DNA of 64,000 bases from Tridacna crocea (lineage: Eukaryota; Mollusca; Bivalvia; Cardiida; Cardiidae), in the NCBI GenBank assembly GCA_943736015.1, contig OX031073.1, positions 23,897,210-23,961,209 of the forward strand, given 5' to 3'. The translations under genes were made by a program, and so were the position numbers. Numbering within the stretch: the first letter of the stretch is position 1; the number at the start of each line of letters is the position of its first letter. Positions 9,963 to 19,284 of the stretch are shown here, one piece after another. The notes beneath the pieces are model-generated. The model made no database searches and was not told the origin of the DNA. It was given only the letters and a program-made list of their open reading frames with translations.

Positions 9963-10249
9963 TTAATAGCTGGTAATTGAATAGCAGCTCCTTTTCCCAG
10001 TGTTTCATACAATATAAATTTCAATGATACCAAATTTCTGTTAGTCTGTATTTATTTATACCAATTGATAGTTCCCTTTTTTCCACAATGTTTAATAAAA
10101 TGCTCATTTTCAGGTAAATAAGATTTCAATGCTTGTGATGATATCTACTTCTACTACAATGTTTTATATACAGTAACTTTATGTGGTGCAAAACAATGCA
10201 GAGTTGGTTTTTATACTAAATGATAGCTCCTTTCTCCCACAATGTTTAA

Positions 10250-10355
10250 CCTATTTCCACACAATGATATTAAACAACCTTGACAAAGAGGCCTTTTGAA
10301 AACATTGTGGGAAAAGGAGAAAATGCTGGTTACCATGCTATTTTCTACCATTATC
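10250..10355 (+). mobile_element. TTAA-hairpin family A fragment
   Basis: The left half and most of the left arm remain, after TTAA 10246-10249. The sequence breaks soon after GGTTACCATGC and meets the next element. Confidence 0.7.
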
Positions 10356-10359
10356 TTAA

Positions 10360-10583
10360 CCCTCTACCAAACAATCCCTGGTTTTTACGACCCTGAGATA
10401 GAAGCCGTTCTGAAAACATTGTTGGAAAAAGGAGAAAATGCTGGTAACCAGCATTTTCTCCTTTTCCCACAATGTTTTCCTCACTGCTGGAAACAAATTT
10501 CAATTTTTGAGTTACATTTTATTTTGTCAACTGCAAGTGCTTTCAATTTGGACAAGTTTAAATTTTTGTTGTTTGGCAAACGG
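10360..10583 (+). mobile_element. TTAA-hairpin family A MITE
   Basis: It has left TTAA 10356-10359 and right site TTAC. It is 224 bp with a core of GGTAACC. Confidence 0.85.
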
Positions 10584-10851
10584 TTACTAGTAATAGTCAT
10601 TTTTCAGCCAAGTCTATCATCTGCAAAACTGATCATGTTTTCAACTTCGACCAGTCTAGTACAACTTTGTCCTTTAGTATCGCATCAAGATAATGTTCAT
10701 TTTGAGGAATATAAAACAATTCCATAGGTTGTAACACTGTAAATGCTCATAACAAGGTAAAGCTTCTTTTCCCATACTATAAAAGATTATAATGCAAATT
10801 TCCAGGGACTAAAATGATATTGCATGCAGTGCATGGAAACTGAAATAATGA

Positions 10852-10985
10852 TCACGTTGGCGGAGAAAGTGAACTGTCTGTTTGCACGCTTTTATTTTCT
10901 CTGACATGCACATCCTTCAATTTGATAGATATTCCTACCTTTCTATCCTTACCATATTTGCGTTTTAACTTATGCGACGCTGTTC
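10852..10985 (-). CDS. weak candidate exon with stop codon
   Basis: On the minus strand, after acceptor-like TTTTATTTAG, an open segment reads GTASHKLKRKYGKDRKVG and ends in SSLSPPT before TGA. It is lysine-rich with no recognised family. An internal strong donor-like TATG|GTAAGG could end the exon earlier. The upstream side touches a dispersed palindrome at 11011. I do not claim it as part of hyccin. Confidence 0.2.
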
Positions 10986-11010
10986 CTAAATAAAACTGGT
11001 ACTCTATACA

Positions 11011-11078
11011 GTGCAGATCAAGATCAGACCGCACAAAATGTGCAGTCTGGTCTTATATCTACAATGTCTACTGCTCTT
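11011..11078. repeat. dispersed short palindrome
   Basis: GTGCAGATCAAGATCAGACC faces GGTCTTATATCTACAATG around GCACAAAATGTGC. It belongs to the same family as 2435. Confidence 0.7.
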
Positions 11079-11168
11079 TTAGACATTCTAACAAAAACAA
11101 TTATTAAATTGTAATAAACTGCATGTTCAGTACTGACTGTGAATGTACATAATAGTATAGCACTTTAA

Positions 11169-11499
11169 CCTATCACCACACAATGCAGACTTTTAACCAC
11201 CCTGAGGAATGAAGCCTTTTGAAAACATTGTGGGAAAAGAAGAAAATGCTGGTTACCAGCATTTTATCCTTTCCCACAATGTTTTCTACCCTTCCAAACA
11301 TAATTCACATCATTTAAGTCACATTGATATTGTTGTCTGCAAATACTTTCAGTTTGGACAAGTCTACAATTTTGTTGTTTGGTAAAGAGCGTGGTGTCCG
11401 TGGTTGTGAGGTAGAGCATCGGTCTCATAACCTAAAGGTCCTGTGTTCGATACCCGGGAGTGGGTAAAATAAATATGTTTAAACTAACTAACTAAAGAG
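11169..11499 (+). mobile_element. family A MITE interrupted by a tRNA-like SINE
   Basis: It lies between TTAA 11165-11168 and 11500-11503. The hairpin right arm is 2 bp short. A SINE inserted 1 bp from the right terminus, duplicating TAAAGAG. Confidence 0.85.
11390..11492 (+). mobile_element. short tRNA(Met)-like SINE
   Basis: The head resembles an initiator-type tRNA: GAGGTAGAGCATCGG (A box), GTCTCATAACC (CAT anticodon loop) and GTGTTCGATACCC (B box). A short tail, AAACTAACTAAC, follows. It is flanked by TAAAGAG at 11383-11389 and 11493-11499. At 103 bp it is little more than a tRNA plus tail. Confidence 0.8.
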
Positions 11500-11503
11500 T
11501 TAA

Positions 11504-11620
11504 CAAACCTCAGAGGTCAAAGGCTTCACAAAGCACATTGCCAGGAAAGGAGAAAGCATTGGACATCAGCATTTTGTCATTGTCCCACACTATCAATTTG
11601 CTGTCTGCAATTATACATTC
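11504..11620 (+). mobile_element. family A fragment, decayed
   Basis: It retains GCCAGGAAAGGAGAAAGCATTGG and GTCCCACACTATC but lacks both termini. Confidence 0.45.
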
Positions 11621-11736
11621 ACTTCATGCAAGGTAATTAATTCTTAACTAGGCTACAAAATCTTTGACTCATCAAAGCTCATATTTATTTGTACATTGAT
11701 TGAGAAACAAATTCTTACAAACTTATACTAGTATCT

Positions 11737-11880
11737 CTAGCTTCCTGGGAAGTAAACCAGTACTCGCACAGAATAACTTTTTGGCAATGACCAATCCCAA
11801 AGCTAAAACCTGCTCCCAGATATAGAACTCTGGACCTTATGGTTACGAGGCTGACGCTCCACCACAAAACCATGGACACC
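11737..11880 (-). repeat. tRNA-like SINE head, minus strand
   Basis: Minus-strand GTGGTGGAGCGTCAGCCTCG and GGTCCAGAGTTCTATATCTG resemble A and B boxes and are similar to the SINE at 11390. No target duplication was found. Confidence 0.5.
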
Positions 11881-12268
11881 ACTAAACTTGAATGGGGCTC
11901 AAATGAATCCTATTGTCACGAAAAAAAGTAAAGCATTGTGGAACAAGAGCTTCACAAAGCGGCCCATATAAGTCTGAAGGGACTTGTCAGTGAAAAGAGT
12001 TAAAATCTACAACATGTGCTGATATCCAAATTTTAAAAGACACACACAAAACGACACATCATAGAGATTCATTGTGGTAAGTTTGAAGTTATTCCAGTGA
12101 AAACTGTAGGAGTTGCATGGATAAGGAATTGCTAACGGACAGACAGACAGAGACATGCAGTCACCCTTTGCATGTATAAACAGGGGAAAAATTAGGTTAG
12201 CTTTTGTCTAATATTTCAAAACTGATTTGGAAAAGAGAAAGGCTGTTTAAACAGATGTTCTCACTGTA
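11881..12268. other. degenerate repeat, no gene
   Basis: ACAAGAGCTTCACAAAG near 11943 and GACAGACAGACAGAG near 12139 resemble the ends of the tandem-cored elements seen elsewhere. Confidence 0.35.
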
Positions 12269-12272
12269 TTAA

Positions 12273-12471
12273 CTCATTACCAAACGACAATATTTTAGAT
12301 CTGTCAAAATCGAAAGCATTTGCAGACAACAAAATAAAACTGACTGAAGGGTAGAAAGCATCGTGGGAAAAGAAGAAAATTCTGGTAACCAGCATTTTCT
12401 CCTTTTCCCAAAATGTTTTCTAAAGGCTTCTTTCTCAGGGTCGTAAAAAGTAGGGATGGTGTTGTAATGGG
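12273..12471 (-). mobile_element. TTAA-hairpin family A MITE, short
   Basis: It is 199 bp between TTAA 12269-12272 and 12472-12475. About 22 bp before the left arm are missing. The hairpin has three scattered mismatches. Confidence 0.85.
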
Positions 12472-12537
12472 TTAATGTGCTTCTAAGAAAATAATGGCAA
12501 GTACGGACATTACTTAAGGTAGTGGACCCGTAATTTC

Positions 12538-14124
12538 CTCCACAAAAAAATTAAAGGGTCAAGTACAAAGTGTGAAAGCGAATACATCAACGTAGATTTA
12601 TTAGAAAACAAAATATGGCATTCAATTAAAGAACTGTTTGATATCATTGTTAGGTATAAATTTCGTCTTAAAAAGTAGAAAGTCTTACCACAATTCTTCG
12701 TTAGACACGACCACCCTCCAAAGTAGGGGTGCCAGACAGGGTGGGTGGGGTAACAAAAGCAATACACTAATCATCCAACGGTATGGGTTTTTATTCAAAA
12801 TGTAAGTTGGCACTGCGTGTGTCCACCACGCGCATTAATCACTTCCTGGCATCTAAGGGGAAGCTGAGAATTAACCTCCTTATGTCTGCAACTGGTATTT
12901 GGTGCCATTCTTCAACCAGGAAATTTGACAACTCCTCAGCTATCCTTGGTTGCCGAATGCGGCTGGATAATCGGCATTGAAGAATGTCCCAGGCATGCTC
13001 TATAGGATTAAGGTCTGGCGACCTTGCTGGCCAGTCCATCCTTTCGATACCCTCCTGCTCGAGATACTGATTCACCACTCTTGCACGGTGTGGTCTTGCA
13101 TTGTCGTCCATCAGAATGAAGCCATGACCGCATGCTCCAGTGTAAGGGCGTACAACAGGTCTAGGACTTCGTCTCTGTATCTAACATCGGTCAGGGCCCC
13201 ATTTCTAATGACGTACAGGTCCGTACGTCCATCTAGGGATATGCCAGCCCATACGATCACTGATCCCCCACCATATCTGTCGTGCTCTGCCACACACCAA
13301 TCATGGAAATGCTCATTTCTCTGTCTCCACACTCGTCTGCGCCCGTCATTGAAATCCAGATTGAATCTTGACTCATCCGACCACAAAATGTTACGTGAAT
13401 GTTGAGGTCCAAGTTGCACATGATCATGGGCAAACACAACACGACATCTGCGATGGTGTGGGGTCAAGGGTGGTCGCACCACCGGTTTTCTGGCCCACAG
13501 GTTTGCTGCATGAAGTCTGTTCCCAATGGTTTGAACAGAGATTCTGTACCCATATGTCTGTTCGAAGTCTCTGTTGAGCATAACTGCCGAGTCAAAACTT
13601 CGACGCCCAGCCATCAGACACAAACATCGGGCCTGGGCCTCAGTTGTGACCCACAAACGACCTTGACCTTGCCTCCTTTGAACATCTCCAGTGTCTAGGT
13701 ACAATTGCCACAACCTGCCGATTACACTCTGGCTGACATTAAACTCTGCTGCAACATGACGTTGAGTCTGACCAGCTAGGAGACATCCAAGAGCACGCTG
13801 TCGCTCATTTTGAGACAAATGGCGTCTTTGTGGCATTTTCCTCTTATGTGGTTGAAATTTGAACTTGCTTGAGTGAAAACAGCTTTTAAAAGAAACACTG
13901 ACAGATAGAAAGCATTTTGGTGCGGCCATCTCGTGCAATTTGAAAACTGGTTTTGATACCTATCTATACCAATTCATTCAACCGTGACCATGTATTCTCT
14001 AAATGATTTTAGCTTCTTTGCTTTCTATGCCAAAGAGTCTAAATTTTCATTTTCGTATTTTGTTTGAAAATTATTTGCAGTTTCAAAAAAGTTATATATA
14101 TGACCCTTCAATTTTTTTGTGGAG
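12538..14124 (-). mobile_element. Tc1-type DNA transposon, inactivated
   Basis: Inverted ends of 24 bp (12538-12561 and 14101-14124; CTCCACAAAAAAATT then AAGGGTCA) match with one mismatch. They enclose a minus-strand DD34E transposase frame broken by one frameshift. About 1.59 kb is usual for Tc1 elements. No clean TA duplication directly abuts these repeats, so the true tips may lie slightly outside. Confidence 0.88.
12839..13836 (-). pseudogene. Tc1-like transposase, frameshifted
   Basis: The start ATG at 13836 begins MPQRRHLSQNERQRA, typical of the paired helix-turn-helix DNA-binding half. VGDVQRRQGQGR-like linker sequence follows (residues about 50-60). The first catalytic Asp lies in WSDESRF (residue 154). 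The first frame runs to a stop near 13111 (241 codons). The second frame opens with MDDNARPH (second Asp) and holds SPDLNPIEHAWD (Glu), 34 residues between the two acids, the DD34E spacing of Tc1. A one-base loss near 13121-13122 explains the break. Combined length, about 331 residues, is normal for the family. A longer upstream frame to 13938 is open but unlike transposase. It would cut and paste its own element at TA sites if intact; as it stands it should not give a full protein. Confidence 0.92.
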
Positions 14125-14244
14125 TATACTTCTAGCGCTGTATGGCATAAATTTCTTGACAGTTGATAAAGACTGATTTATAAAGATATAATATTTTTGC
14201 ACATTTTTAACCGACCAAGAATTCCTTTGATGTATATCACAAAA

Positions 14245-14400
14245 TAATTGAGAGTCAACGTTTTCAACATTATTTCAGTTATATACCTTCCTGAGATTTC
14301 TTTTACCAGTAATTTGCACCCAACATTCTCTAAATCACTAGCTATGTTCCCTACACATGAACACGTCCATGAACTTTGTAAAAACAAAATGTATGGGTTC
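14245..14400 (-). mobile_element. SINE fragment, second family
   Basis: GTTTTCAACATTATTTCAGTTATA followed by a diverged body matches 2855 and 18605. It is cut by the MULE-like element at 14413. Confidence 0.55.
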
Positions 14401-14412
14401 CAAATGTACATG

Positions 14413-14966
14413 CATCTTAGCAAGCCATGGGTGACGATCCCCTACGCTACTCTACCCTTGGCGGATTGTGCTTGATTTCGAGATTCCCCGGATATGCATT
14501 TTCATTGGTTGCAGCTAGCTCTAACTGCATGAATCAAATTGCTCATAGCATTTCATCTTTGATAAAAATAGAACAAGGTTGCGACACTTTGGATAAAAAT
14601 AGAAGGTATACATGAATACCTCTGTGGACGTGTGCATCATCTGTAATGATTTACTAACGAAAAAACATAGATGAACAATATTTACACAAAGTTTCAGTGT
14701 GACCGATCAGTTATCAAAGGTTTTGGTCTATAATCCATGCATCTGACAATGGCATGTTGAAGTATGTTTGTGGTTATTGCTTCATGTTGAATTATTGTAT
14801 TCATAAGCGGTTTGTTAAACGATCTTTCATTGGCTATAAGAAATGTGATGTAAAGGGAGATAATAAGCAGCATCCAATAGGAGGCATACCTCAGGAATCT
14901 CGAAATCGCGCTTGATCCGCCAAGGTAAGATCCACGTAGTGATCGTAACCTTGGCTCGCAAAGATG
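14413..14966. mobile_element. MULE-like MITE, long form
   Basis: It has inverted ends CATCTTAGCAAGCCATGG and TTGGCTCGCAAAGATG. A perfect 9-bp target duplication ATGTACATG flanks it (14404-14412, 14967-14975). It is 554 bp. Subterminal CTTGGCGGAT / GATCCGCCAAGG also pair. A 9-bp duplication fits Mutator-like elements; the superfamily is inferred. Confidence 0.88.
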
Positions 14967-15099
14967 ATGTACATGAAAAAGATGCAAACATAGAGGCAAA
15001 ACAAGAAATTTGTTTGTTACAAGCAATTTCTCTTTTTGTTTTATCATTTTTGAAAGAGATACACTGAAAAACAGTAATGGTAATCTTTGGACCATAATA

Positions 15100-15157
15100 T
15101 GTAAATCCTTTACCAAACAGATTTGATGATATGTTTCAGCGATATGTATTTTAATGA
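15100..15157 (-). mobile_element. family A terminal fragment
   Basis: Only the right terminus type (AATCCTTTACCAAACAG) and a few following bases remain. Confidence 0.45.
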
Positions 15158-15161
15158 TTAA

Positions 15162-15381
15162 ACACACAATGACGCCTTTAACGACCCTGACAAAGAAGCC
15201 TTTAGAAAACATTGTGGGAAAAGGAGAAAATGCTGGTAACCAGCATTTTCTCCTTTTCCCACAATGTTTTCTATCCTTCCCATAGCAAATTTTAACTTTT
15301 CAGGCACATTTATTTTGTCGTCTGCAAAATTTGAATGCTTTCAATTTCAACCAGTCAATAAATTGGTCATTTGGTAAAGAG
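15162..15381 (+). mobile_element. TTAA-hairpin family A MITE, 5' end eroded
   Basis: The hairpin arms are perfect. The first bases after TTAA 15158-15161 read ACACACAATGACG, so part of the terminus is lost. The right TTAA is 15382-15385. Confidence 0.85.
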
Positions 15382-15394
15382 TTAATGATGTTAA

Positions 15395-15615
15395 CACTTT
15401 ACCATACAATCCCGACTTTTAACGACCCTGAAAGAGAAGGCTTTGGAAAACATTGTGAGAAAAGAAGAAAATGCTGGTAACCAGCATTTTCTTCTTTTCC
15501 CACAATGTTTTCTACCCTATCAAAGGGAGAAATTATCATTTTAGCAATATTTTATTTGTCATCTGCAAGTGCTTTCAAGTTGGATGAGTCCAGAATTTTG
15601 TTGTGTTGTAAAGGG
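15395..15615 (+). mobile_element. TTAA-hairpin family A MITE with paired arm change
   Basis: It is 221 bp between TTAA 15391-15394 and 15616-15619. AAAAGAAGAAAATGC pairs with GCATTTTCTTCTTTT, a matched variant. Confidence 0.9.
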
Positions 15616-15619
15616 TTAA

Positions 15620-15845
15620 GGAGAAAAGCATTTGAAAATATTTTGGAGAAAAATATTTTCTCCATTCCCGCCCCCCCCCCCCCCCCCCACCCCCTCCCCA
15701 CCTCCACCCCCTCCCCCCCACCCCCTCCCACCCCCCATGTTTTTTACCGATTAAAAAACATTCATATCATCACATGACCAATACTTGATTTTATTCTCTG
15801 CCAAAGCTTTCAAATTAAAAAAAAAAAATGTCACATTGTACAGAG
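15620..15845 (+). mobile_element. family A MITE with a C-rich expansion in the hairpin
   Basis: Element flanks are visible (AAAGCATTTGAAAATATT, CATGTTTTTTACC, GTACAGAGTTAA). In the right arm the CTCC..TTCCCAC segment is replaced by a C-rich tract at 15669-15737, broken only by A and T. Confidence 0.65.
15669..15737 (+). repeat. C-rich low-complexity tract
   Basis: It is almost pure C with scattered A and T. The minus strand is G-run rich and could form G-quadruplexes. Confidence 0.9.
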
Positions 15846-15849
15846 TTAA

Positions 15850-16085
15850 CCCCTTTACCACACAATCCTGAATTTGAGCATACTGTGAGGAAGATGTTTG
15901 AAAATACTATGGGAAAGAAATCCTGGTGACCAGCATGTTCTACTTTTCCTGCCATAATTATACCATTTCAAAGATGAATTTCATAATCTGAGTCACATAT
16001 CCATATGCTGTCAGCAAATGCTTTTATTCTGAAAGTGGCTAAAACTTCAGACAAGTCCAAATTGAAAGCATTTGCATATGAAAAC
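15850..16085 (+). mobile_element. family A MITE, decayed, plus a reversed scrap
   Basis: The left terminus (CCCTTTACCACACAATCC) and a damaged hairpin (CCTGGTGACCAGCATG) remain. From about 16050 a reversed family A piece (ACAAGTCCAAATTGAAAGC) runs to the next element. Confidence 0.65.
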
Positions 16086-16090
16086 TTTAA

Positions 16091-16631
16091 AGGTGGCCCT
16101 TCAGATTCTGGGTCGAAAATTTTACAAAAATGCAAAAAAATCATCCTTATACTACCAAAGCCTTTTAATTTTCATTCATAAAACCCTAGTACTCGAAAAC
16201 CGTCCGACAACACGAGAAATTAGAGATTTACGACGGCCAAGGATGACATCAACGGGAAACACGTTCTATTTTTAGATGATTAATTCGCTCATTTACTTAC
16301 AGGAATATACAGAAGATGCTTCAAACATAGCGTCCGAAGGAGACATTATGGAAAATAATTATTACATGTTTGATAAGTTAGGGACTTTAAACGTTATGAG
16401 TCACGTGTCAGTCACTTGACATTCCCACAATGCTTTATTAATTTTTGGCACGAAATCTAAAAATACCTTAAGAGGCTACGTAGCCTTTTAAGGGAATACC
16501 ACCAAAAAAAAATGTTTTTTGTAATTGTATGAATCTTGATTGTTGATGATTTGTACTATTTTATCATATGAATTTCCGTGATATATATATTTTCTAATTT
16601 GGTGAGATGTAAAAATTCTTAATACCCACCT
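16091..16631 (+). mobile_element. 541-bp TTAA element, Kolobok-like
   Basis: It starts AGGTGGCCC and ends ACCCACCT between TTAA 16087-16090 and 16632-16635. A second copy lies inverted at 51848-52375. Both contain the palindromic GGCTACGTAGCC. It holds no long frame, so it is non-autonomous. TTAA with AGG ends fits Kolobok or piggyBac types; superfamily not settled. Confidence 0.75.
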
Positions 16632-16666
16632 TTAAGAATTGACTGATAGACTTTTTTCTGGTATAA

Positions 16667-16896
16667 CCCATTACCACTCAATACCTACTTTTGACGCCCG
16701 TAAGAAAGAAGCCTTTTGAAAACACTGTAAGAAAAGGAGAAAATGCTGGTAACCAGCATTTTCTCCTTTTCCCACATTGTTTTCTACCCTTCCCAGAACA
16801 AATTTCAATTTTTCAGTCACCTTTTTTTTTTTTTGTAGTCTGCAAATGCTTTCAATTTGAACCAGTCTAAAATTTTGTCGTGTGATATTTTAAGAG
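16667..16896 (+). mobile_element. TTAA-hairpin family A MITE
   Basis: The left site has drifted to ATAA and the right TTAA is 16897-16900. A T-run lengthens the right half. The hairpin has three unpaired changes. Confidence 0.85.
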
Positions 16897-16900
16897 TTAA

Positions 16901-17013
16901 GGGAAGAAAATACTTCGAGAAAAGGAGAAAATGCCGGTTACCAGCATTTTCTCCTTTTCGTACAATCTTTTCAAATGTTTTTAACTAGTAAACTCAGAGA
17001 TGTATGGTAAAGG
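16901..17013 (-). mobile_element. family A MITE, left half missing
   Basis: Hairpin and right part remain (GCCGGTTACCAGC). The left half is lost right at the shared TTAA 16897-16900. Confidence 0.65.
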
Positions 17014-17248
17014 GTTATTCTGATTTTCCCAGGAAAGGTATATCCCCTGCCATCTGGGTTGATATGGAAGAAAGTACTTATATTTGGAAATTCAATTAAC
17101 ATAATTACTTCCCCTTTTTGATTCTCCATTAAACTAACACAGTCTCGTATTAAGTTGATTACTTTTACATTAGCTCTTATTTGATTGGATATCTGTCTTG
17201 GAATTTTACCTTTTATTTTGCATGTTTCTTACCCTTCTAGTCCTTTAA

Positions 17249-17466
17249 CCCTTTACTAAATCCCTACTTTTAACGCCCCTGAGAAAGAAGCCTTTAGAAA
17301 ACATTGTGGGAAAAGGAGAAAATGCTGGTAACCAGCATTTTCTCCTTTTCCCACAATGTTTTCTACCCTTCATAACACAAATTTCAAATTTTCAGTCACT
17401 TTTAATTTGTACTCTGCAAATGCTTTCAATTTGGACCAGTCTAAAATATTGTCCTTTGGTAATGGG
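17249..17466 (+). mobile_element. TTAA-hairpin family A MITE
   Basis: It spans 218 bp between TTAA 17245-17248 and 17467-17470. The hairpin is perfect. A few bases are missing near the left tip (TTTACTAAATCCC). Confidence 0.88.
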
Positions 17467-17470
17467 TTAA

Positions 17471-17533
17471 TCCTTTACTACACATTTCGACTTTTGACGA
17501 CATTGAGATTGAAGAGCTTGTCCAGGTCACAGC
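17471..17533 (+). mobile_element. family A left-end fragment
   Basis: Sixty-odd bases of the left end lie between the shared TTAA 17467-17470 and the TTAA at 17534. Confidence 0.55.
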
Positions 17534-17537
17534 TTAA

Positions 17538-17761
17538 CCCTTTCCCAAATTTTGACAAATTTTAGACTGTCCCAAACTCAAAGTGGTTGCAGATGACAAT
17601 TTTTGCATTTGGTGAGAATGGCAGAAAGTTTTCCGATAGGATAGAAAACACTGTGGGAAAAGGAGAAATTGCTCGTTACGAGCAATTTCTCCTTTTCCCG
17701 CAATGTTTTCTAAAGACTTGTACTGCAGCCAAGTAAAATCCTAGATTTGTTTGGGAAAGAG
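17538..17761 (-). mobile_element. TTAA-hairpin family C MITE
   Basis: TTAA flanks (17534-17537, 17762-17765). Termini are CCCTTTCCCAAA and TTTGGGAAAGAG. The stem carries AAACACTGTGGGAAAAGG as in family A, but the inner part is AGAAATTGCTCGT / ACGAGCAATTTCT. CTTGTACTGCAG marks the left flank side. Confidence 0.88.
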
Positions 17762-17765
17762 TTAA

Positions 17766-17960
17766 CCCTTTCCCAAATGACAAATTTTAGACTGTCCCAA
17801 ACTCAAAGTATTTGCAGATGACAATTTTTTTCCGATAGGATAGAAAACACTGTGGGAAAAGGAGAAATTGCTCGTTACGAGCAATTTCTCCTTTGCCCAC
17901 AATGTTTTCTCAAGACTTGTACTGCAGACACGTAAAAACCAGGGCTTGTTTGGGAAAGAG
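17766..17960 (-). mobile_element. TTAA-hairpin family C MITE, second tandem copy
   Basis: It directly follows the previous copy, sharing TTAA 17762-17765, and is nearly identical but about 29 bp shorter before the hairpin. The right TTAA is 17961-17964. Confidence 0.88.
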
Positions 17961-17964
17961 TTAA

Positions 17965-18160
17965 TGGTTAGCGTATCTGACAGGTGACCTGCAGGCTGCA
18001 GGTTCGATAACCAGTTGCAGCGAACTTGCTTTATGGCGATTTTTCACCTTTCACTTCTGGTGCATCTAAGAAAAGACGTCAGTGACTTCAGGGAAAAAAA
18101 TTTGTGTAGGTACTGATAATTTAAACACTGATCACTGAAACCGACATAAAACCCACATAA
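17965..18160 (+). mobile_element. tRNA-derived SINE
   Basis: ATGGTTAGCGTATCTGACAGG and GCTGCAGGTTCGATAACC look like a tRNA head. The body CACCTTTCACTTCTGGTGC matches the SINE at 55853. The 3' part is diverged. Confidence 0.65.
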
Positions 18161-18248
18161 TCCTATACCACACGATCCTGACTTTTGACAATCTTGAGAA
18201 AATGACTTTTTTCAAATCACTGTGGGGCAAGGCAAAAATGCTGGTACA
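18160..18248 (+). mobile_element. family A left-half fragment
   Basis: AATCCTATACCACACGATCC to GCAAAAATGCTGGTAC. It is cut at the hairpin centre where SINE sequence begins. Confidence 0.55.
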
Positions 18249-18545
18249 ATACCCGGTTGTGGCAAACTTTCTTTCCAGAGATTTTTTCCACTCAAAACTT
18301 TTGATGCATGTGAGAAAAGTAGTCTGTGACTTGGGGAAGAAAGTTGTGCCAGTTCTGGAAACATTTGGATGTGTCACTGACTGCCATGATAATGTCGACC
18401 TTAAAGCTGTTAAAATGGGGTTAAAGTCCAATACAAAACAAGAAAAAGACGGACGGACGGACGGACGGACGGACGGACGGACGACCGAAACCATGCCATG
18501 ACATATTTTAGCTCTGCTGTAACCTTCAGCCAGTAGAGCTAAAAA
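18249..18545 (+). mobile_element. SINE 3' part, (GGAC)n tract and hairpin terminus
   Basis: A SINE body (GATGCATGTGAGAAAAGTAG, GACTGCCATGATAATG) runs to 18445. GGAC repeats (18448-18482) follow, then TTTTAGCTCT..CCTTCAGCCAG..AGAGCTAAAA, whose ends pair. The last part resembles the hairpin end of the element at 21305-23115. Confidence 0.55.
18448..18482 (+). repeat. (GGAC)n microsatellite
   Basis: About eight uninterrupted GGAC units. Confidence 0.95.
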
Positions 18546-18593
18546 GGCCAAACTGAGGAAGAAGGTTTTTGATTGATTGATTATCGGATTATA

Positions 18594-18738
18594 ACTATTG
18601 TGCCTAAAGCTGTTTTCAACATTATTTCAGGTTTACCGTGGTGACCAGTGTACCTATCTATGCTTTGCTGGTGTTCCTTAACCAGTCCTCCACACAATAA
18701 ATCCTGTTGCATTGATTATCATCAGTCCTTGGAGAGCC
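18594..18738 (-). mobile_element. SINE fragment, second family
   Basis: TTTTCAACATTATTTCAGG, ACCTATCTATGCTTTGC and ATTGATTATCATCAGTCC match the body seen at 2849 and 20655. Confidence 0.6.
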
Positions 18739-18855
18739 ATATTTGATCTGTTGTCTGCAAACGCTCAGGATTTGGATGAGTCAAAAATCTTGTTGTCTGC
18801 CAGTGCAGCGAGTTTCAATTCGGACCTGTCTAACTTTTTGTCGTTTGGTAAAGAG
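18739..18855 (+). mobile_element. family A right-half fragment(s)
   Basis: Two overlapping right-half pieces (GTCTGCAAACGC; GTCTGCCAGTGCAGC) end at GTTTGGTAAAGAG before TTAA 18856-18859. Confidence 0.6.
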
Positions 18856-18859
18856 TTAA

Positions 18860-19038
18860 CTCTTTCCCAAACAAGCCCTGGTTTTTACGTGTCTGCAGTA
18901 AAAGTCTTTTGAAGACACTATGGGAAAAGGAGAAATTGCTCCTTTTGAGAAATTTCTGCCATTTTCTCAAAATCTAAAATTGTCTTCTGCAAACTCTTTT
19001 GGTTTGGAAGAGTCTAAAATCTGTTATTTGGGAAAGGG
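18860..19038 (+). mobile_element. TTAA-hairpin family C MITE, short
   Basis: It lies between TTAA 18856-18859 and 19039-19042. GGTTTTTACGTGTCTGCAGT and GAAATTGCTCC mark family C. The right arm is damaged. Confidence 0.8.
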
Positions 19039-19284
19039 TTAAACAGATTTTCATTGAAAATTCCAATTCCAAAAAGAGGCAAAACTTTATCATTACCTGC
19101 CCTTGTTGTATGATTCCCCTTTTGGTCGTTCACAAATAATCCATGTTTGGAGTAAATATCCTCATTCATGACAGAGATATGACAAAGAGTCAAAAGTTCA
19201 TACATGACCTGGGCCCCGTTTCACCAAGGCAGTTACAAACAAAATTTGCCGAAGTTTTATGTAACTATAGTATAGTGGCTTTAA

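Noticed and set aside
10296-10727. 143-codon plus-strand frame
   Set aside because: It runs through two TTAA-hairpin copies; the protein is the translated hairpin (repeated NAGNQHFLLFPQCF-like text), seen in dozens of places.
11390-11470. Functional tRNA-Met gene
   Set aside because: It has tRNA-like boxes but a tail and target duplication show a SINE; the acceptor stem does not pair convincingly.
13257-13698. Plus-strand and shifted frames over the Tc1 transposase
   Set aside because: Shadows of the real minus-strand transposase frame.
14694-15212. 172-codon minus-strand frame
   Set aside because: It spans the end of a MULE-like MITE and a family A copy.
18132-18551. 139-codon minus-strand frame with RPSVRPSVRPS
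   Set aside because: It is the translated GGAC microsatellite and SINE sequence.
19014-19205. Possible minus-strand exon with donor GCAG|GTAATG
   Set aside because: No convincing acceptor, no clear hyccin match, and the same donor-like string recurs at 27105, suggesting a repeat.
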